From: Setaria digitata
Taxonomy: Eukaryota > Nematoda > Chromadorea > Rhabditida > Setariidae
Direction of reading: 5' to 3'
DNA length: 64,000 nt
Assembly (NCBI GenBank): GCA_003640385.1
Contig: RCAB01000143.1
Span: forward strand, 1-64,000
The notes under the pieces are model-generated. The model was not told the DNA's origin. It searched no databases and saw nothing but the letters and a program-made list of their open reading frames with translations. Below are positions 1-14,200 of this stretch, one piece after another. Every line of letters starts with the position of its first letter. Positions within the stretch are counted from its first letter, which is position 1. The translations under genes and the position numbers were made by a program.

Positions 1-2695
1 GCCTATTTCGAAGGTTAGTCTTTTCGGGACATACCACGTTTCATAATAATTGCGGGTTCATCTTCAACTAAAGTCATATCTATCCATCTATTCATCTATA
101 CTGAATGAGTTCCAATTAAGATCACATACTCCTTAACTTGATATGGCCTTTCTCGTTCTTGCCTAAGTCTCATGAGATTCGACATTAAACAATGATCATT
201 TAAACAAACAAAATAAAGCACTGGTTCAAATAACTATTTAAGGGTTAAGTTTGTCACGTTATTGATATTTTTTAGTTTCTATTTTTTATATTAACAAATA
301 CTTGGCTTTCCTAAAACACCAAACTTATTCAGCTAAATTCAGTTAACTAACAATTCCTCTTAAGTTTCATGAAAAACGCAACTACAATATAGACAACTTC
401 TTAACTAATTATGCATTTCAGATTTGGAATACATAAAGCGCAATCTGCGGTAATAGTTAAGTGGGTGACACATACGACCCGACGTGTTGATCATACTACT
501 ACAAGTTGACAAAAGTACCTCAGCCTCAGCCTCGAAACGATTTCATGAGTCATTTCTGAAGTTTCTTGAGTGGACAGTACCACATTGTTTTCTGTTGACA
601 CTGCGAACGAACAGAACTGGATATAAATAATTAATTAGATAGCGGAAAAGTGATATATCATACTCCCGCTGTGAACCCATCCTCATACAAGTTCACTTTT
701 GCTTTAAAGATAGTAAGTTCAGAAAGTAAATGATGCACATTTTATTCATGAAATTCCTTTCAACTCGTTCACATCTTGGACTGTTTTTTTTTTTTTTTTC
801 ATTTTCTATTGTCGTACGCACAACTATTTCTAAAATTTTCATCTCCACTTTTAAATTATCAACTACCAGTTTAAAAAATTTATATTAGATACAAGACGCT
901 TTCAATTTATTTCTGATTAATTAACTATTATGTTACTTAACTAAAAATATTTGTGTCATTTAATAATGACTGCTTGTGCATCGTTTCCGCTGAAGAGAAT
1001 GTTTTAGTGTTTATGCCAAAAATTTGACATTAATAAATCATTTTGTTTTTTGTTATTTTCTAGCACTATCTCATACTAATTTATCAGTTAGTCTGTTCTA
1101 GCGTTTTATATAGGCTAACGCTCAAAGTTATAAATTTAGTCTGTGCAAATATTAAAGTTTAATTTTGCATTTATCATTGAAGCCAATTAGTTAACTAACA
1201 TCAATATCGGCTCTAATTGAAACACCTTCTTTTAAAATTTTTCCCCGAAACCCTTTCCTACTGTGTTTAGATGTTCATTAACAAATGTAAGTCTTCCTCA
1301 GTGTTTCCTAATGAATGATAATTGACCGTATTTATTTATATTTCAAATACTACAGAAATCATATCCCTATGATAATAAGCAAGCTAAGTCTGAAATTTGG
1401 AAAGAATATAAAATTAATACTTGTAATTGAAGTAAATGTGAAAAACAAGAGAGCGGACGATTCATAAATGATTAGATTAGCGCAAATTGTTGATGAGACG
1501 AGTTTGAAAGAGAATGAATTCTGAAGTGATATATCGGTAAAAGTAGTGTTAGTGAACGAGCACCTGAATGCTTTATCGTTCCACATTTCTTTTCCTCACT
1601 CTGAGGATTTCTTTGTAACCAAATTAAGAGATCATTCTATTGCAGAGACTGAGAAATAAGATAGCTTTAGCATGAAGTGCCTTCTGAAATCTAAAACTTC
1701 AAACAGATTAATGGAGATGCTTGAGAAACAACAAATGGGCTAGAAACGATCCAAATCATTCCTTTAACGATCAGATCGAACGATTTTAAAGATTGTCACT
1801 GATTCTGGACAAAAACGCTTACTGTTTTACTTGTACATCTATGATCTAGACCAGATTAACTGATTGAGCAAACATCATTTAAGCATTTGCAGTATATTTT
1901 CGGGAACACTGTATCATTCTCAAAAGTAATGGCTAAAAATGTTGACCGTTTTTTTTCTTTTTCTAAAATTAAATCCAAATTTAAATGAAGCAAGGATTTT
2001 GCACATAATTCATTCTCTTGCTCTTTCCTGAAAATATCAAGCGAATAATGTTTTTTAATTGAACTCTTCGATAACATTCGACCAAGTACACTATGATAAA
2101 CATTATTCAGGAAGTAAAAAGCAGAAGGAAAAGATTTGAAATTTGAGAAATAAGCAAAAAAAAAAATTTGAAAACTGATTCACAATTTTTCTCCATGTCC
2201 AAACAAATATGTAAAATCAATCAATTTTAAGCCATTATCAAGATGAAAACATGTAAATTAATACTAATTTTGGTATCACTTTTCACTTACCAAGTGAGAA
2301 TGTGTAATTAATTAATATAAAGTCGTCAATCAATCCATTTCGCAGAACTAACCACTATTAACTCACTCATCCAGCAGAAGCATACAAAATTAGACTTTGG
2401 GATTTCTTTTCATAAAACTTCAATCATCGTGACACAAAGAGTGGCGAATCGGTCAATTGCTGTGTGATGGGGCATGAGTGAGTGCTAATTAATAGGTTCA
2501 TTCGACGAGTTGAGGGGGTGACAGAATGGACGAAGGGGTGTCGGGCTAGAGATTGAGGAAGATGAGAAATATGGATGTTCCACCGTGGTTACAGTGATTG
2601 AGAGTGGAGGAAAGAGAACTGATTGTGTTTTATCAAATGATATGGAATTACTTAAATTGTGATGTGGAGAGGTGTGTACTTAAAGCAAAAGTTTT
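1..2695. other. intergenic region, no supported gene
   Basis: I find no coding exon with credible splice sites here. The stretch is AT-rich with short homopolymers, for example a T run near 783-800. The few open frames (1359-1586 and 1856-2077, both minus) have biased, unfamiliar translations. The 3' part should contain the promoter of the L-2-hydroxyglutarate dehydrogenase gene and its outron if the transcript is trans-spliced. No TATA box or other element is distinctive enough to call. Confidence 0.5.
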
Positions 2696-2704
2696 CAGGG
2701 AATG
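2690..2704 (+). promoter_or_regulatory. putative spliced-leader trans-splice acceptor of the L2HGDH gene
   Basis: An AGTTTTCAG acceptor ends at 2698, three bases before the ATG at 2702. I see no upstream exon carrying a donor. Acceptors directly before the start codon are typical of SL1 trans-spliced nematode messages, so this is inferred to be the leader addition site. Confidence 0.5.
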
Positions 2705-5700
2705 AGCAGAATCGGGTTTGGAATGAGTAGCGCAGCATTCCGACTACTAGCAGTTTCCAGGATACTGTCCGGTTTTCGATCCAGGAGTACAGGTGTTGGC
2801 TCGACTGTTACAGGAAGGTTAGTAAGGTTAAGCTCGAAAGAAGATACCTTGCGAGAAGAGGGACATTGAGTGAAATGAAAAATTGTCAAAAAGTTCCTCT
2901 CAAACTTTATTTCTTCAGCACACCATCGCAGTTTGATATCGTCGTGGTGGGTGGTGGGATTATTGGTTGCGCTACTGCACGACAGCTAAAAATTAGTAAT
3001 CCGGAATTGAAAATTGCATTGCTAGAAAAAGAGGAACATTTGGGTAAGCATTGGTATATATTGTGAGCTTTTTTGACAGAAGCGTACAGTTAGAATTGCC
3101 ATGTATTGTAATTTGGGAAATGATACTGTTAATTTCGCAGAATCGATAAAAGATTTGGCTCCCCTGAAATAAAAATCGAAAGCCATTTTGCTAGAACATC
3201 AAAGTAGCTTAATGATTTTTAGGAAAAAAAAAATTATTTTTCTTCCTTAAAGTAGTCCGAACAGTTAAAACTATTGGGAAAAAGAGTTGTATCTAATAAA
3301 TAACAGTTAGATTTAGTAATGAAAAAAAAAAATAAGAAAGTGACATAGATTGATAGTAATTTAAGAGACGCGAAGAGATTAGGAATAATAATGGATCAAG
3401 TCGTAGATCTGTATCTAGATCTTAAATTATTATTATTATTTTATTATTGTTATTGTTATTAATTATTATTATTATATATACAATAATAATAATATATATA
3501 TCTGTTTATTATTATATATGTATTATATATATGGTAATAAATAATTATATATATCTGTTAGTAGTTGGGGAAAATTAATTTCTCTTCTTTGTTCGAAAAA
3601 TCCCTTTCTTTGTTTTCGTTTTTTTTTAGCCTTTAATAATTATTTATAATTATTTACAGCACCACATCAGAGTGGTCACAACAGCGGTGTCCTTCATGCT
3701 GGAATTTACTATGCACCGGGTAGCCTTAAAGCAAAACTTTGTGTTCGTGGTATGGTTCTTTTCATCTTCAGCTTAATGGCATGAGATTGTAAAAACAAAA
3801 CTCATCCGTTATTTTTTTTTTTCTCTGTCTTTAAACAAAAATCTGTCATATGTAAATCTTCGAGAAATCCGGAATTCTACTAAATTATAAAATTCCGTTT
3901 TTGCTGAGAATAGATTCTTTATCTGAAATGTGTAAAGTTGCTTGCACATCATGTAAGTTTACATTCTTTGTAATTATTTTATTTCAGTTACTTTTTTTAC
4001 TTACAAAATTTGTTGAATTTCTTGTTACCTAATAACAAATTATAAAAATTAATTTTAATGGTGAAAACAGGGATTGATCTGGCATATAAATACTGCGATG
4101 AACATAAGATTCCTTATAAAAAAACTGGAAAATTGATTGTTGCTGTGGAGCCGATGGAAGTACCCCGCTTGGAAGTAAGGATGTGTTTTGTTATTTTCTT
4201 TACTTTTTCTGTGTTAATTTAGTAATTAGTCGATTCACTGAAGAAAAACTGTTAGAAAATAAACCTGGGGCAAAAATTTTTATTCCGACTTATCCAAGTT
4301 AGAGATTAAAAGTTAGAGACTTAGGTCTTAACATGTAACTTCTGTGGAAGAGTAGTTATATCGCTGATTAACAAATGAATGAAGTTAAATCGGCTGTTAT
4401 TAGCACAAGAACTGATGTGAATAGGGGAAATACAGTACCTCATATTTGTTTGCGGGGTGTTTTTCTACAGAATTTGTTTGAACGCGCGCAAAAAAATGGT
4501 TGTAAATCAATAAAAATGGTTAATGGCAGCGAAATCAAGAATTATGCACCCTTTTGCATGGTAATGCATTCATATATTCACTTTTTGAATTTTGGATTCA
4601 AACAGGAACTTGACTACTAGTAATTGAATGAAACATCTTTTTTTTTTTTTTTTTTTTTTTCACGCTGTGATATTTTTAGCATTGCTGCTAGGTGTTTTAA
4701 ATTAAATTTTAACCCACGCTGCCACTTGTGGCACCATTCAGGTTTCAAGTTTAAGACTTTAGTGTTTGAGATACTGAACGCTATTTCTTTATTTAATTTT
4801 CAGATTGTTTCCAAATTTTTCGAAAAATGTGAAGAAAAAGTTTTTTTTCGAAAAAAAAAATACTTAATGAACAGCACTATTTATTGTCTTCCACAAAAAA
4901 TTCTTCGTTTGATGTTTGCAGGGTTTGAAGGCCCTTTGGTCTCCGCATACGGGTATTGTTGATTGGGGATTGGTGACGAAGTCGTACGCAAAAAGTTTCG
5001 AAAAGCGTGGTGGTTTTGTTTATACCAAACATCCACTGAAAAGGTTATCACTTGTTGGTGAATCATCAAAAGAGAATATCACGAATAATTATCCTGTCGT
5101 TATCGAATCTGAGCCTTTTTTAGCAAGTTTTATTCATTTTTCACAACCTTCGTTTCTGCAAAACCTTCTCCATTTTTTTACTAAACTTTACCGAATGCTT
5201 ATAGTATATTACAACTGAGACATAAGATCATTTTATAAAAGTTCAAGTGTTGTTAATTCTATTTTTCGCGGCTATCTTGAACGTATTATGTAACTTTGAT
5301 TAGTTACCAACCTTTTTTTTTTTCCTATATCACAAAAAAATTGACCGAAATCATGTCTATGTCTACAATGCCTAAATTTGGTTTTTTTTTATAAATTTTC
5401 ATTTTTTTTATGTTTTACTAATAACGTAATTCCAGTCGAAAATTCATTGTAAATATGTGATAACATGCTGTGGATTACAATCAGATCGTGTTGCGAAACT
5501 TTCCGGTGGTACATTAGAACCAAAAATTGTTCCTTTCCGTGGTGAATATCTTTTGCTAACTTCGGAATCGAAAAAGAAGCTTGTAACAACAAATATTTAC
5601 CCTGTAGGTGTTTTTTTTTTTTCATGTTTGATCAATAAGTTGTCTAGATCTGGATATTGTATTAACAGTAGTATAAACACGGTACTTTTGTAGGAAAGTT

Positions 5701-6928
5701 GCTTATGTCTTACGTCTCTCAGATTCCTACTCAGTGTTTATTATGTCCTCATTGTTTATCGAATTCTTATTTCCGCATGTGTTACGAACCACGGCAATTT
5801 ATGTTGTAATTTAGTAAGAAATAGTAGCCTCTAATTATTTTAGCAATTTCAGGTGCCCAATCCTCACCTCCCATTTCTTGGTGTCCACTTCACACCACGT
5901 ATGAATGGAGGTTTCATTTATAACTTTAAATTTAACTATTTCATTTTTGCAGTTCATATTTCCCAATTACTTTTGGTCTCTCTTTGTATATTGAACCAGA
6001 AAAAAGAACCAAAACTTCTGAATTTTATGTTATTTATGATCTTACAGATTTCTGAACACTTATGGTTGAGCAGCATGTTGACTGTTTTCTTTGATCACTA
6101 TTTTTTGGTTGCTCTCCCCTCCCCCTCCATTAGTAGTGAAACAACATGATCGAAAATATTTTCAGATGTTTGGTTGGGACCAAATGCGGTTCTGGCTTAT
6201 AAAAGAGAAGGATACAGTTATTTTCAAGTTTCTCTGTTTGATCTATATGATACTTTAGCTTACAGGTTGGAAATTGCTTCTCTTTGGTGTCAGAAGTTGT
6301 AACACTAATGAAGTATTTAATGTGCAGAAATGTGAAGTTTTTTTTATAGAGGTACACGAAGGCTCATCTACAAATTTTTTGGTCATGGAATGAAGGAATT
6401 GTATCGTGGAATTTGGATCAGAGCGCAAGTAAAGCAGCTGCAGAGATTCATGCCTGATTTGAGGATATCAGACGTTAAGCGGTGAAATATCTTATTGGTT
6501 TTATTTCTTCATCTATTCATTATGATTAATTCCAGTAATTGTTACATTTGATTTGGAATATTCGTTGAAGTTGCTACAAGAAAAGGTTTTAGAAAATAGG
6601 TCCTTCCTTTTCGTTTTATACATTGCACAGGAACATTTAATTCGTAGTATTTTGAACTATCTACGGCATGTTTCTGTTCTGGCTGACTATATTTGTTGGT
6701 TTATTATATTCAGCGGCATTTTGCAGTGGTCCAGCAGGAGTTCGGGCTCAGGCTCTTGATCCGAATGGTGATTTGGTCGATGATTTTATTTTTGATAGCG
6801 GACAAGGAGAATTAAGCCAGTTTGTATTGCATGTGCGAAATGCTCCTAGTCCAGGCGCTACAAGTAGTTTAGCTATTGCCGAAATGATTAGTGAAAAAGC
6901 ATCTACTGTATTTGGTCTCAGGCATTGA
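2702..6928 (+). CDS. L2HGDH: L-2-hydroxyglutarate dehydrogenase, mitochondrial (11 exons)
   Basis: FAD-dependent enzyme that oxidises L-2-hydroxyglutarate to 2-oxoglutarate in mitochondria, a metabolite-repair role. Exons: 2702-2817, 2919-3043, 3660-3749, 4071-4174, 4471-4560, 4922-5122, 5436-5603, 5853-5910, 6166-6265, 6350-6481, 6727-6928. All phases join, giving 461 residues (human about 463). Residues 1-38 are rich in Arg and Ser and lack acidic residues, as in a mitochondrial leader. Residues 46-55 ([10 protein letters not shown]) are the dinucleotide-binding motif. Further family blocks visible are [58 protein letters not shown] and [13 protein letters not shown]. Exon 6 needs a GC donor (GCAAGT) to keep frame. 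No disrupted residue is apparent. Identification is firm; exact splice sites are inferred. Confidence 0.95.
3424..3550. repeat. ATT/AT microsatellite in L2HGDH intron 2
   Basis: Interrupted runs of TTA/ATT units followed by alternating AT (for example ATTATTATTATATATA) lie inside the second intron. This is a simple low-complexity tract with no sign of function. Confidence 0.8.
5123..5435 (+). other. GC-AG intron of L2HGDH
   Basis: The exon coding ...VIESEPFL is followed by GCAAGT, the classic strong GC donor. The intron ends in TTCCAG before the exon coding SKIHCKYV. Only the GC donor keeps phase 0 on both sides: the nearby GT (5127) would leave one extra base and shift frame. Confidence 0.75.
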
Positions 6929-9900
6929 GATTTGAAATTGTCAACTGTTTTTTAAGCATCTGTTCGGTTACGGTGTGTGTGATAGATCTGTTCTAAGTTA
7001 TTTTGTGCTATTTAGGTTCATTTGTAGTTCTCGAAAATCTCTTGGGAATTTCTTCAGATTTTTCATTTAAGGAAAAATAGTCTAGGCCAGTACATCCATG
7101 ATTTTGTTCACTCGTTCTTTAGTTTTCACACGATTATTTCAAAAATTTTTTACTTCGAGCTTAGGGAATTTCGAACTGAGCTTGTCGCAATTTCCGTAGC
7201 TACTATCTGTTATCGTTATGAAAGATAAGATTTGTTGAAACATCTTTTTTAGACCTTCTTTTTAATACATGTGCTACCTCATTCTGTTCAAGTATTTCAA
7301 CTGTTGGAGTTTGTTCCATACACTAGTTTTACGTGTTAGCCGAAGTTCAAATTTTTAACATCTGCATACATTTTTTATGGTCTTGCTTTGTCTTTAATAA
7401 TTAGAATTATTTTTGTTCGATTCTATTAGTAATGATGATTTTTTTCCCATTTATTATTGATGTCGCAGTGGACTCTTACAGTATCTATTTATTAAGTTGC
7501 TTGGTCTCCCCCGGTGTTAGTTTTAGTGCCTTTCTATTCTTTTATTTTTCATGTTATTTTTTTCTGTGTTTTTTCTTTTTTTTTTTTCTACTTATTTTCT
7601 CTATTTTTCACTGGCTTTTAAAATGAATTAGTGGTATTTCCATTTTTAGGCACTAGTTATAGATTTTATTCCTTATCTACAAAATTGCTTGTGTGAGGTT
7701 CTTGTAATTGCGTGCAGTAAGAATTGTCTGTACAAAAAATAATCATTTCTAATAAATCAAAAATAATAAAGAAATAGTTTGCACTCACATTAAAGTTTAG
7801 CTGTTATCTGCATTCTTGCAGTCCTTTAATTTGAACAGTTGTGGTTACTGGATGAATTTTGACGGTAATGCAAGAACTTGATACAATTTAGTATTTCTAA
7901 AAAAGTGCTTTTTCGTGGTACTGCAATTCATATTTTATAACAGATTGAAGTTTTATCAAAAGTTCGAGCAACGATTTTCCTTTTAAAAAGCGAGGGTTCT
8001 GAATAATAACTTAGGTTGTGGTGCTGGTACCACCTCAAATGATTTTCCTTCATCTTTTCGTCTCAGTCTTAAAAGTATTTATTTGAGCATATTTATGTAT
8101 TTTGTGGCGATTGCAGGGGAAAGATGACCCAAGTAAATAAATTATTTGTGTTACAAAAACCTGTACCAATCGTAAATTTATATTGGAAATTTCGAGGACG
8201 AACAGTGGCTCAGGAACACATGCACATGGACAACAAACCCATTGTTTAGCCAGAAGGAGTAATTTTTCACGAGATTTCCGAAAAGTGGGAAATAATACAG
8301 AATTATGAGAACGTTGAACAATTTTAAAAATGAAGAAAAACGGCGAAATCATTGTAACCTATCAGCAACATGAATCAAACGAACATTCAGGTGTTTCTGG
8401 GAATTTAAGAAAACTTGTTTTGGTTTGTAGTGGTTGGTGATAATATTTCATTCTGTTCATTCTTTTCATTTTTCAGTTCTATTGCCTATTTTTCTCTTGG
8501 TAGACAAATGATCGAATTCAATCAAAATTTTCTCAGTTTTGCAGAATCTGCAGCAAAATTATGAATCTTTAACTTAAAATATTAAATTTTATAATTCAGT
8601 GACTAGGTATTTTTTTGTCATACACCTAAACTTAATGGCCCTATATGTGGATGATTAGATTAAATTGAACCGGTGCTTGTTACTATTCATTCATTTATTT
8701 AACTGCTATCATTAATTATCACTATCATTATAGTATTAATTACCATTTATCATTATTAATGTTAATTTTTATTGTTATTAAATTATTAAGCGTTTTAAGG
8801 AAATTGGGAGAGGAGGCAAATGTTAGACAGTTATTGAACTTAGTCTGACATTTTTATTAACTTCTGGTACAATATTAGTAATAGTCGTAATGCATTTATC
8901 ATTTAGTAATTTTCATATTGCATCGTTGATAATCTTCATTAACATCACGTGCCACGTAATGCGTCATTTGTCATTACGTTATACATCTTTCAACATCTTA
9001 CCGCAGTGATATGATGATATGACGTTTTAGAGGTATGATACGGTTTTGCACACACAAGAGGGACGAAATAAAGAAGTCGTTGGTAATACCTGAAAGATAC
9101 GAAGTTAGAAAACTTATAGAGTCGAAAGAGTTAATAAAATGTACCCTAATAAGTTGAAATCAAACAAATAAATAAAATAAAATAAAAAGCTGCATTCTAC
9201 AAAATTAATAAAAAAAAAAAAAAAAAAAAATTAATGCTAAAAATAAAAAGTAATTTTTCAAAACCATTCTTCAATCATCATTCGTTCCTTACATTTACCG
9301 ATCGCATGAAATTTTAAAGAAAAATGAAAAACAAAAATGGAGAAATCCAAATAAGAATTTAATTTGGAGAAACTACTGATTTTAAGAGCTGAAAACTGAC
9401 AGAAAGGATGAAAGGAGTGGTTGTTCACTTTCCTACTTCCATACTTTTTTTTGTTTCAACATTTTTCTTTCTTCTGCTCATTCTGCAGCTATTTGCTGTG
9501 GTGTTGTGTGTGTGTGTGTGTCAAGGAACGGAAGTTTATATTTTCGAACAATTCCCTCTTCAGATTTTTAATTTTTAATCCTTTTTTCATTTGCAAAAGT
9601 AGAAGCAAACTGGTCGCTCTTGATGCTCTCTGTCTGTTCTTTCATTCTAACCATTGCCTAATTAGTTTGCTTTCCCGTTGTGCCTTAATTATACAGTGTC
9701 TAGTAATTCACTGTAATTAGTCTTCCTAGAGAGCGAATTGCGTTTTAGTTTGTCCAGCGCAATGCTTACCACCTAAAAAAGAGCTAACCATATTTACAAA
9801 AGAGTGAATATTCTCTCTTTGGTTGATAAATAAGCTAATTAGTGTTTTAGTATTTTATTGATAATAAATGGTACAATGTTGTTGTTTTAGAAAGTTAAAT

Positions 9901-11249
9901 TACTTTCAACTATTTGTGCAAAATTGTTCAGAAAATTTTGCCTTAAAATCATCATTTATTAACTTCAACCCTGTATTGGCAGTAGTTTTAATTTATGGCC
10001 TTGAATATTAAATTTTTGTATCTTTTCTAGTTTGAACGACAGTTTTGTGACTATAATACTGATTCGGCAACAAACATTCCTAAAATTATTTCTAAGTATT
10101 TATGACTGGTGTAACACACCTGAAACAAAGGCGAAGTTAAAACTATATTTAAAGTTTAGCGGGTATTATTAAAATTTTCAATGGCGACAAATTGGATTGT
10201 GGTTAGAGATTAAGCTTATTAGGTCTACTACATATTTAACACTAATTATTTTCCATCATATATTCCTGCTTCAGTTCCTCATAGTATTCTCAAAAGTTGT
10301 TTAAGATTATCTGATAACAAATGTTATCACGAAGTGTATATGCCTTGTTATCGAGGTGCAATCAGCGAAAGTTTCGCCTGATTCAAGGTTCAATGTAGGG
10401 TCAGTAACCCAGAAAGACAAATAAACTGCAGATTTTTTTAATGTCCTGATTAGTTTCAAATTTCCTTCCTCATTCTGTTATTCAGTTTTACATAATCTTC
10501 TAAATTATTTCGTACTGTTTTTATCATTTTCACCGCCAATGATAATTTGCCGAGTGCAAGACATTCATGATGATAAAGAAACTTGGAATTAGAAAGTGAG
10601 AAATTAGGAAAAATGGAATAGACAAAACTCAAAATAGAGAGAGCTAGCAGTTTTAGAGAAAAGGAAATATGAAGCAATGAAAACTGACAATTTTAAAAAC
10701 TTGAAAAATTAACAGTTTCTGCTGAGGGAATTGATATTCTGTTTGTTTGGTACTGCATTTATATTGCATAATCTGTGAATTAGGCTTCTTTTATTAAAAT
10801 TAAAATTTGATAAAAAGAAATATGATATTATAATAAAATGATTTATTTGGAAAAAAATTAGAGCAAACTTCATTTAAAATGAGGTGATAAATGAGGATCA
10901 GTAGTACCATATTTAAATCTGAGTAAAAATTCTCTATTACGACTTGAAAATTTCTATTACTTCATCCTTAATGGTCCCTAATTTGACAGATAAAGTTAGT
11001 GACACCTTGCCTACTGAAAAGAGTCACAGAAGCAGACTTCAATTTATTACTTTTAATTCACTATAGATTGCCATAATACATATTCTGTCCCTTTAATATA
11101 TCAGTTAGGTTCATACAACAGCTAAATTTTATCAAAATCCAGTCTTGTTTGTTATTAGCCTTTCATTTTTCAGTATGATGTTATTTTGAGCAGCTTTTCC
11201 TTATTTAAGTTAACTAATTAATTCTTTCCAGTTGTCTGCAAAATTTCAG
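6929..11249. other. 3' flank and intergenic region between L2HGDH and the TACC gene
   Basis: About 4.3 kb with no firm gene. AATAAA motifs at 7751-7756 and 7765-7770 are the first good polyadenylation candidates after the L2HGDH stop. A short (GT)n tract lies at about 9502-9520 and an A20 run at about 9210-9229. The open frames at 8050-8352 (-), 9421-9720 (+) and 10456-10677 (-) are not convincing. One 41-codon candidate (8124-8249) is listed separately. Confidence 0.5.
8124..8249 (+). CDS. candidate 41-residue small ORF, unrecognised
   Basis: An ATG lies seven bases after a GCGATTGCAG acceptor-like sequence and opens 41 codons, ending in TAG at 8247. The translation begins MTQVNKLFVLQKPVPIVNLY and ends in AQEHMHMDNKPIV. 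Its composition (Val, Pro, Met, Gln) is more protein-like than its AT-rich surroundings, and the acceptor position would suit a trans-spliced mini-gene. No family is recognised and there is no clear downstream polyadenylation signal. A chance ORF is entirely possible. Confidence 0.2.
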   Translation: MTQVNKLFVLQKPVPIVNLYWKFRGRTVAQEHMHMDNKPIV

Positions 11250-11269
11250 TCATTTCTGTGTCGAGGATG
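11240..11269 (+). promoter_or_regulatory. putative trans-splice or first acceptor of the TACC gene
   Basis: AAAATTTCAG ends at 11249, 17 bases before the ATG at 11267. No upstream coding exon was seen, so a spliced-leader site or an untranslated first exon would both fit. Confidence 0.4.
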
Positions 11270-14200
11270 ACGAACGAATTTGCGGACGTAATATCAGTAT
11301 CGAATTCGGATTCTTCCAGTGAAACATATACCATTTCTGGTGATACTTCTCAATTTTACAAAAATTCCCCTTCCACTTCATTTCACTTCATTTACCGTCT
11401 CCAAAATCATGATTTTTAGTTGTTGAATATTTACATTGTTATCCAGATATTGCATAAGTTTGCACATTTATAAGTTATCATATGAATGCTTCCAAGTTAA
11501 CTGTGTTTTTTTTTTTTAGAAGACGAAGAAGTGGAGGAAGAAGATGCGGATGAAGAAACGGACGAGAAGAAAATAATGGAAGCAGAAAGTGTGAGAAAAC
11601 GATTTAAATTGATGATACTAGAAACTACTGATGCCAATGAATCTAACACTGTTAATTTAACAGAAGGAGACGTGAATTTTTCACTTATCATCGACTAATG
11701 ATAAGAAAAGATCAGTCATTATTCTGAAGTTTTTCTAGATGTTTGAGAGAAGTTGATTGGTTAGGGGAAAATGGAAGAGATATTTGCTTAATTGCATCTT
11801 GAATTATTCTACTTTAATCTATTTCAAAACTTCTTCTTTGTCTTTACATTTAATTGCATTACTGCATGCCATGAAAAATCATTCATACATGCTAATGTGC
11901 TTCTTAAGTAAATTATCTACTCATTAATTTGCTCCTCTTTTACTAGACGCTTCTCTGTTTTAAATAAGTTCCTTTTCAGTCAAGTTCAAATTAGCACTAC
12001 AAGACGAAAGACTTCCAAAAATTACTTTTAATTATAGCTATCTTCAGACTTCTTTTATTGCAGAAAATTAGAGGTCTAGAAATGGTGACGAATACGACTG
12101 CACTGAATTTAGAAAAGGTTTCCGTAAATGAGACGGTAACTCAATCAAATCAGGAGAGTGAAGATGGCACATCAAGAAAGCAGACTGATTCCGAAACAAT
12201 GATTCTGACCCAGACGGTAGATGCAAACTTTGCAGCCAACACTCAGCAGGATTCAATGGCAATAACCGGAGCGATAGTTCTCAGTGAATCACTTACTAGT
12301 GATGTATCATCCAACGCTCCGGTTTCTGAAATTAGTCCGGAATCTGCTCCTGAACAAACCTTGTCTAAATCTTCCATTAAAATTTCGTCTGAGCGTTCAA
12401 ACGAAATCACTCCTGAATCATCCTTTGGAGCAATCATTTCAAAAGCGACTCCTTTTCCTCAAGCATTTTTTCACCAGAATGTTCCCACTGCCAATGACGT
12501 TAAGAAAAATCCAAAAGCTCCAGATGCAGTGGCGCTAATTAGTCCACAAGTAACAACTTCCAGAACTAATCCGAAAACTGCAGCATTTCAAAAGGATGTT
12601 CCAGGTACTTCACGATCCCTCCTAGAACAGAGCACGTTTTCAATTTCGGGATCGGGACAAAATGGACAGAAATTAGCTGCAGTCTCGATTGCATCACCTG
12701 TAAGTATTCAGCCTACAATTATCTCTGGAAGCGGAACTGAAGCCCAAGCTACAGTTCCACGGTTGCTCCCTGAAACTGCAGTTTCACAGCAGGTTCAAGT
12801 ACAACGGTCCTTCTCGGCGCCTACTTCTGAGTCGTCAGAGAACCAGGTTTCATCACAAATTCAACAAGCACCGCAGCTTTCAGAACCTAACGTAGCGTCA
12901 ACATGTCCGGAATCATTGTCTAACCTGGTGTCTAGTACAGGTAAAGAATGCTTAGCTCATGAAGTTTCGGAAGCAGCCATCAGAAGACATCTAACAAATG
13001 AGGCTGGTTTTTCAAAAATCTTTAAAAGCAAAACTCTTTCATTATGATTTAGTGAGATGGAAATGCTTGAGAGTGTGCAAAGTGAATCCTCTCAGAGATA
13101 CATACCTCAATTATGCATCTCCAATTAGTTAGAGCAATATGAGAAGGGCATCACTGTAGTTTTTGGCTAGTCTCATAGACAGAATTTAGCCATTCATGGA
13201 AATTATACATCTCATAGCATAATCTGCCAATTTCATTGCATTTCGAAACTTCATAAAGAGAAGAAAAGAGGGAAGCAGGTAGTTTTCTTCCAAAACTTTT
13301 GAATAAGGTTTGAAATTGAAGTCATTTGTGTTTGAATATTTCAAAACCAAAAAGTATTTCTGTGTTTTTATTCTAGAATTGAAATGAAAAGAAAAGAAAT
13401 TTATTAAAAAGGTGAAAAGGGAATACTGACTGACAAAAGTTGCGAGAAGAAAAAAAAAACTTGGTGCAAAATAATGGATTATTTTTCAGTGGGAATTTTT
13501 TGGTTTTGGTAAAATTATTTCTTTTCTTTCAGTAATTTAAATTATTTTCGGAAAAGCTAATAAGTCTGAATGTGGGGTTTTGTTCTAAAAATTGTCCTTT
13601 CAAAAATAAAAAGGAAAAAAAAAATTAGGAAGTTTCAGTAAAAATCGTAAATCCATTCATGCGACAAATATGAAATCAACACACTACTCTCTAATTCTCT
13701 AATTGCGCTATTTCCTAAAGCTTTATGAATTAATTGTTGTAGTTAACAGTGTGGCACATAACTTGACATAATTTAAGAATACGAAACTGCCATAATTTCA
13801 CTTATATAACTGATTTCAAGAACAAAGTATAAAAGCCATGTTTTTAGCAAAAAATAATATTGGCTATTTAGTTACTACTGTGAGAAAAAGTTTTGCAATG
13901 TCCACTTGCATACGGTTAAAGGAAAGGGGTCAGATGTTGGCTTGATGAGCTTATTCGTTGCTGATATAATTGTTACTGGTGGCAATTGTTCTCTCGGCTA
14001 AACGGCAATTTGTATAATTATACTATGAGTTCTAATTACTACTTCCGAAACTTTTCAACTTTAGTTCGTAATTAACGTCCTATTAACGGCAGTAGGCGAT
14101 AGCTGCCTCTTTCATGCATCTTGCTACTGAATTTTCGTTCTAAAACAGAAATTCACACTTTTATTTTCCCTTTACATTTCCAGTTATTTATATAGTTTTT

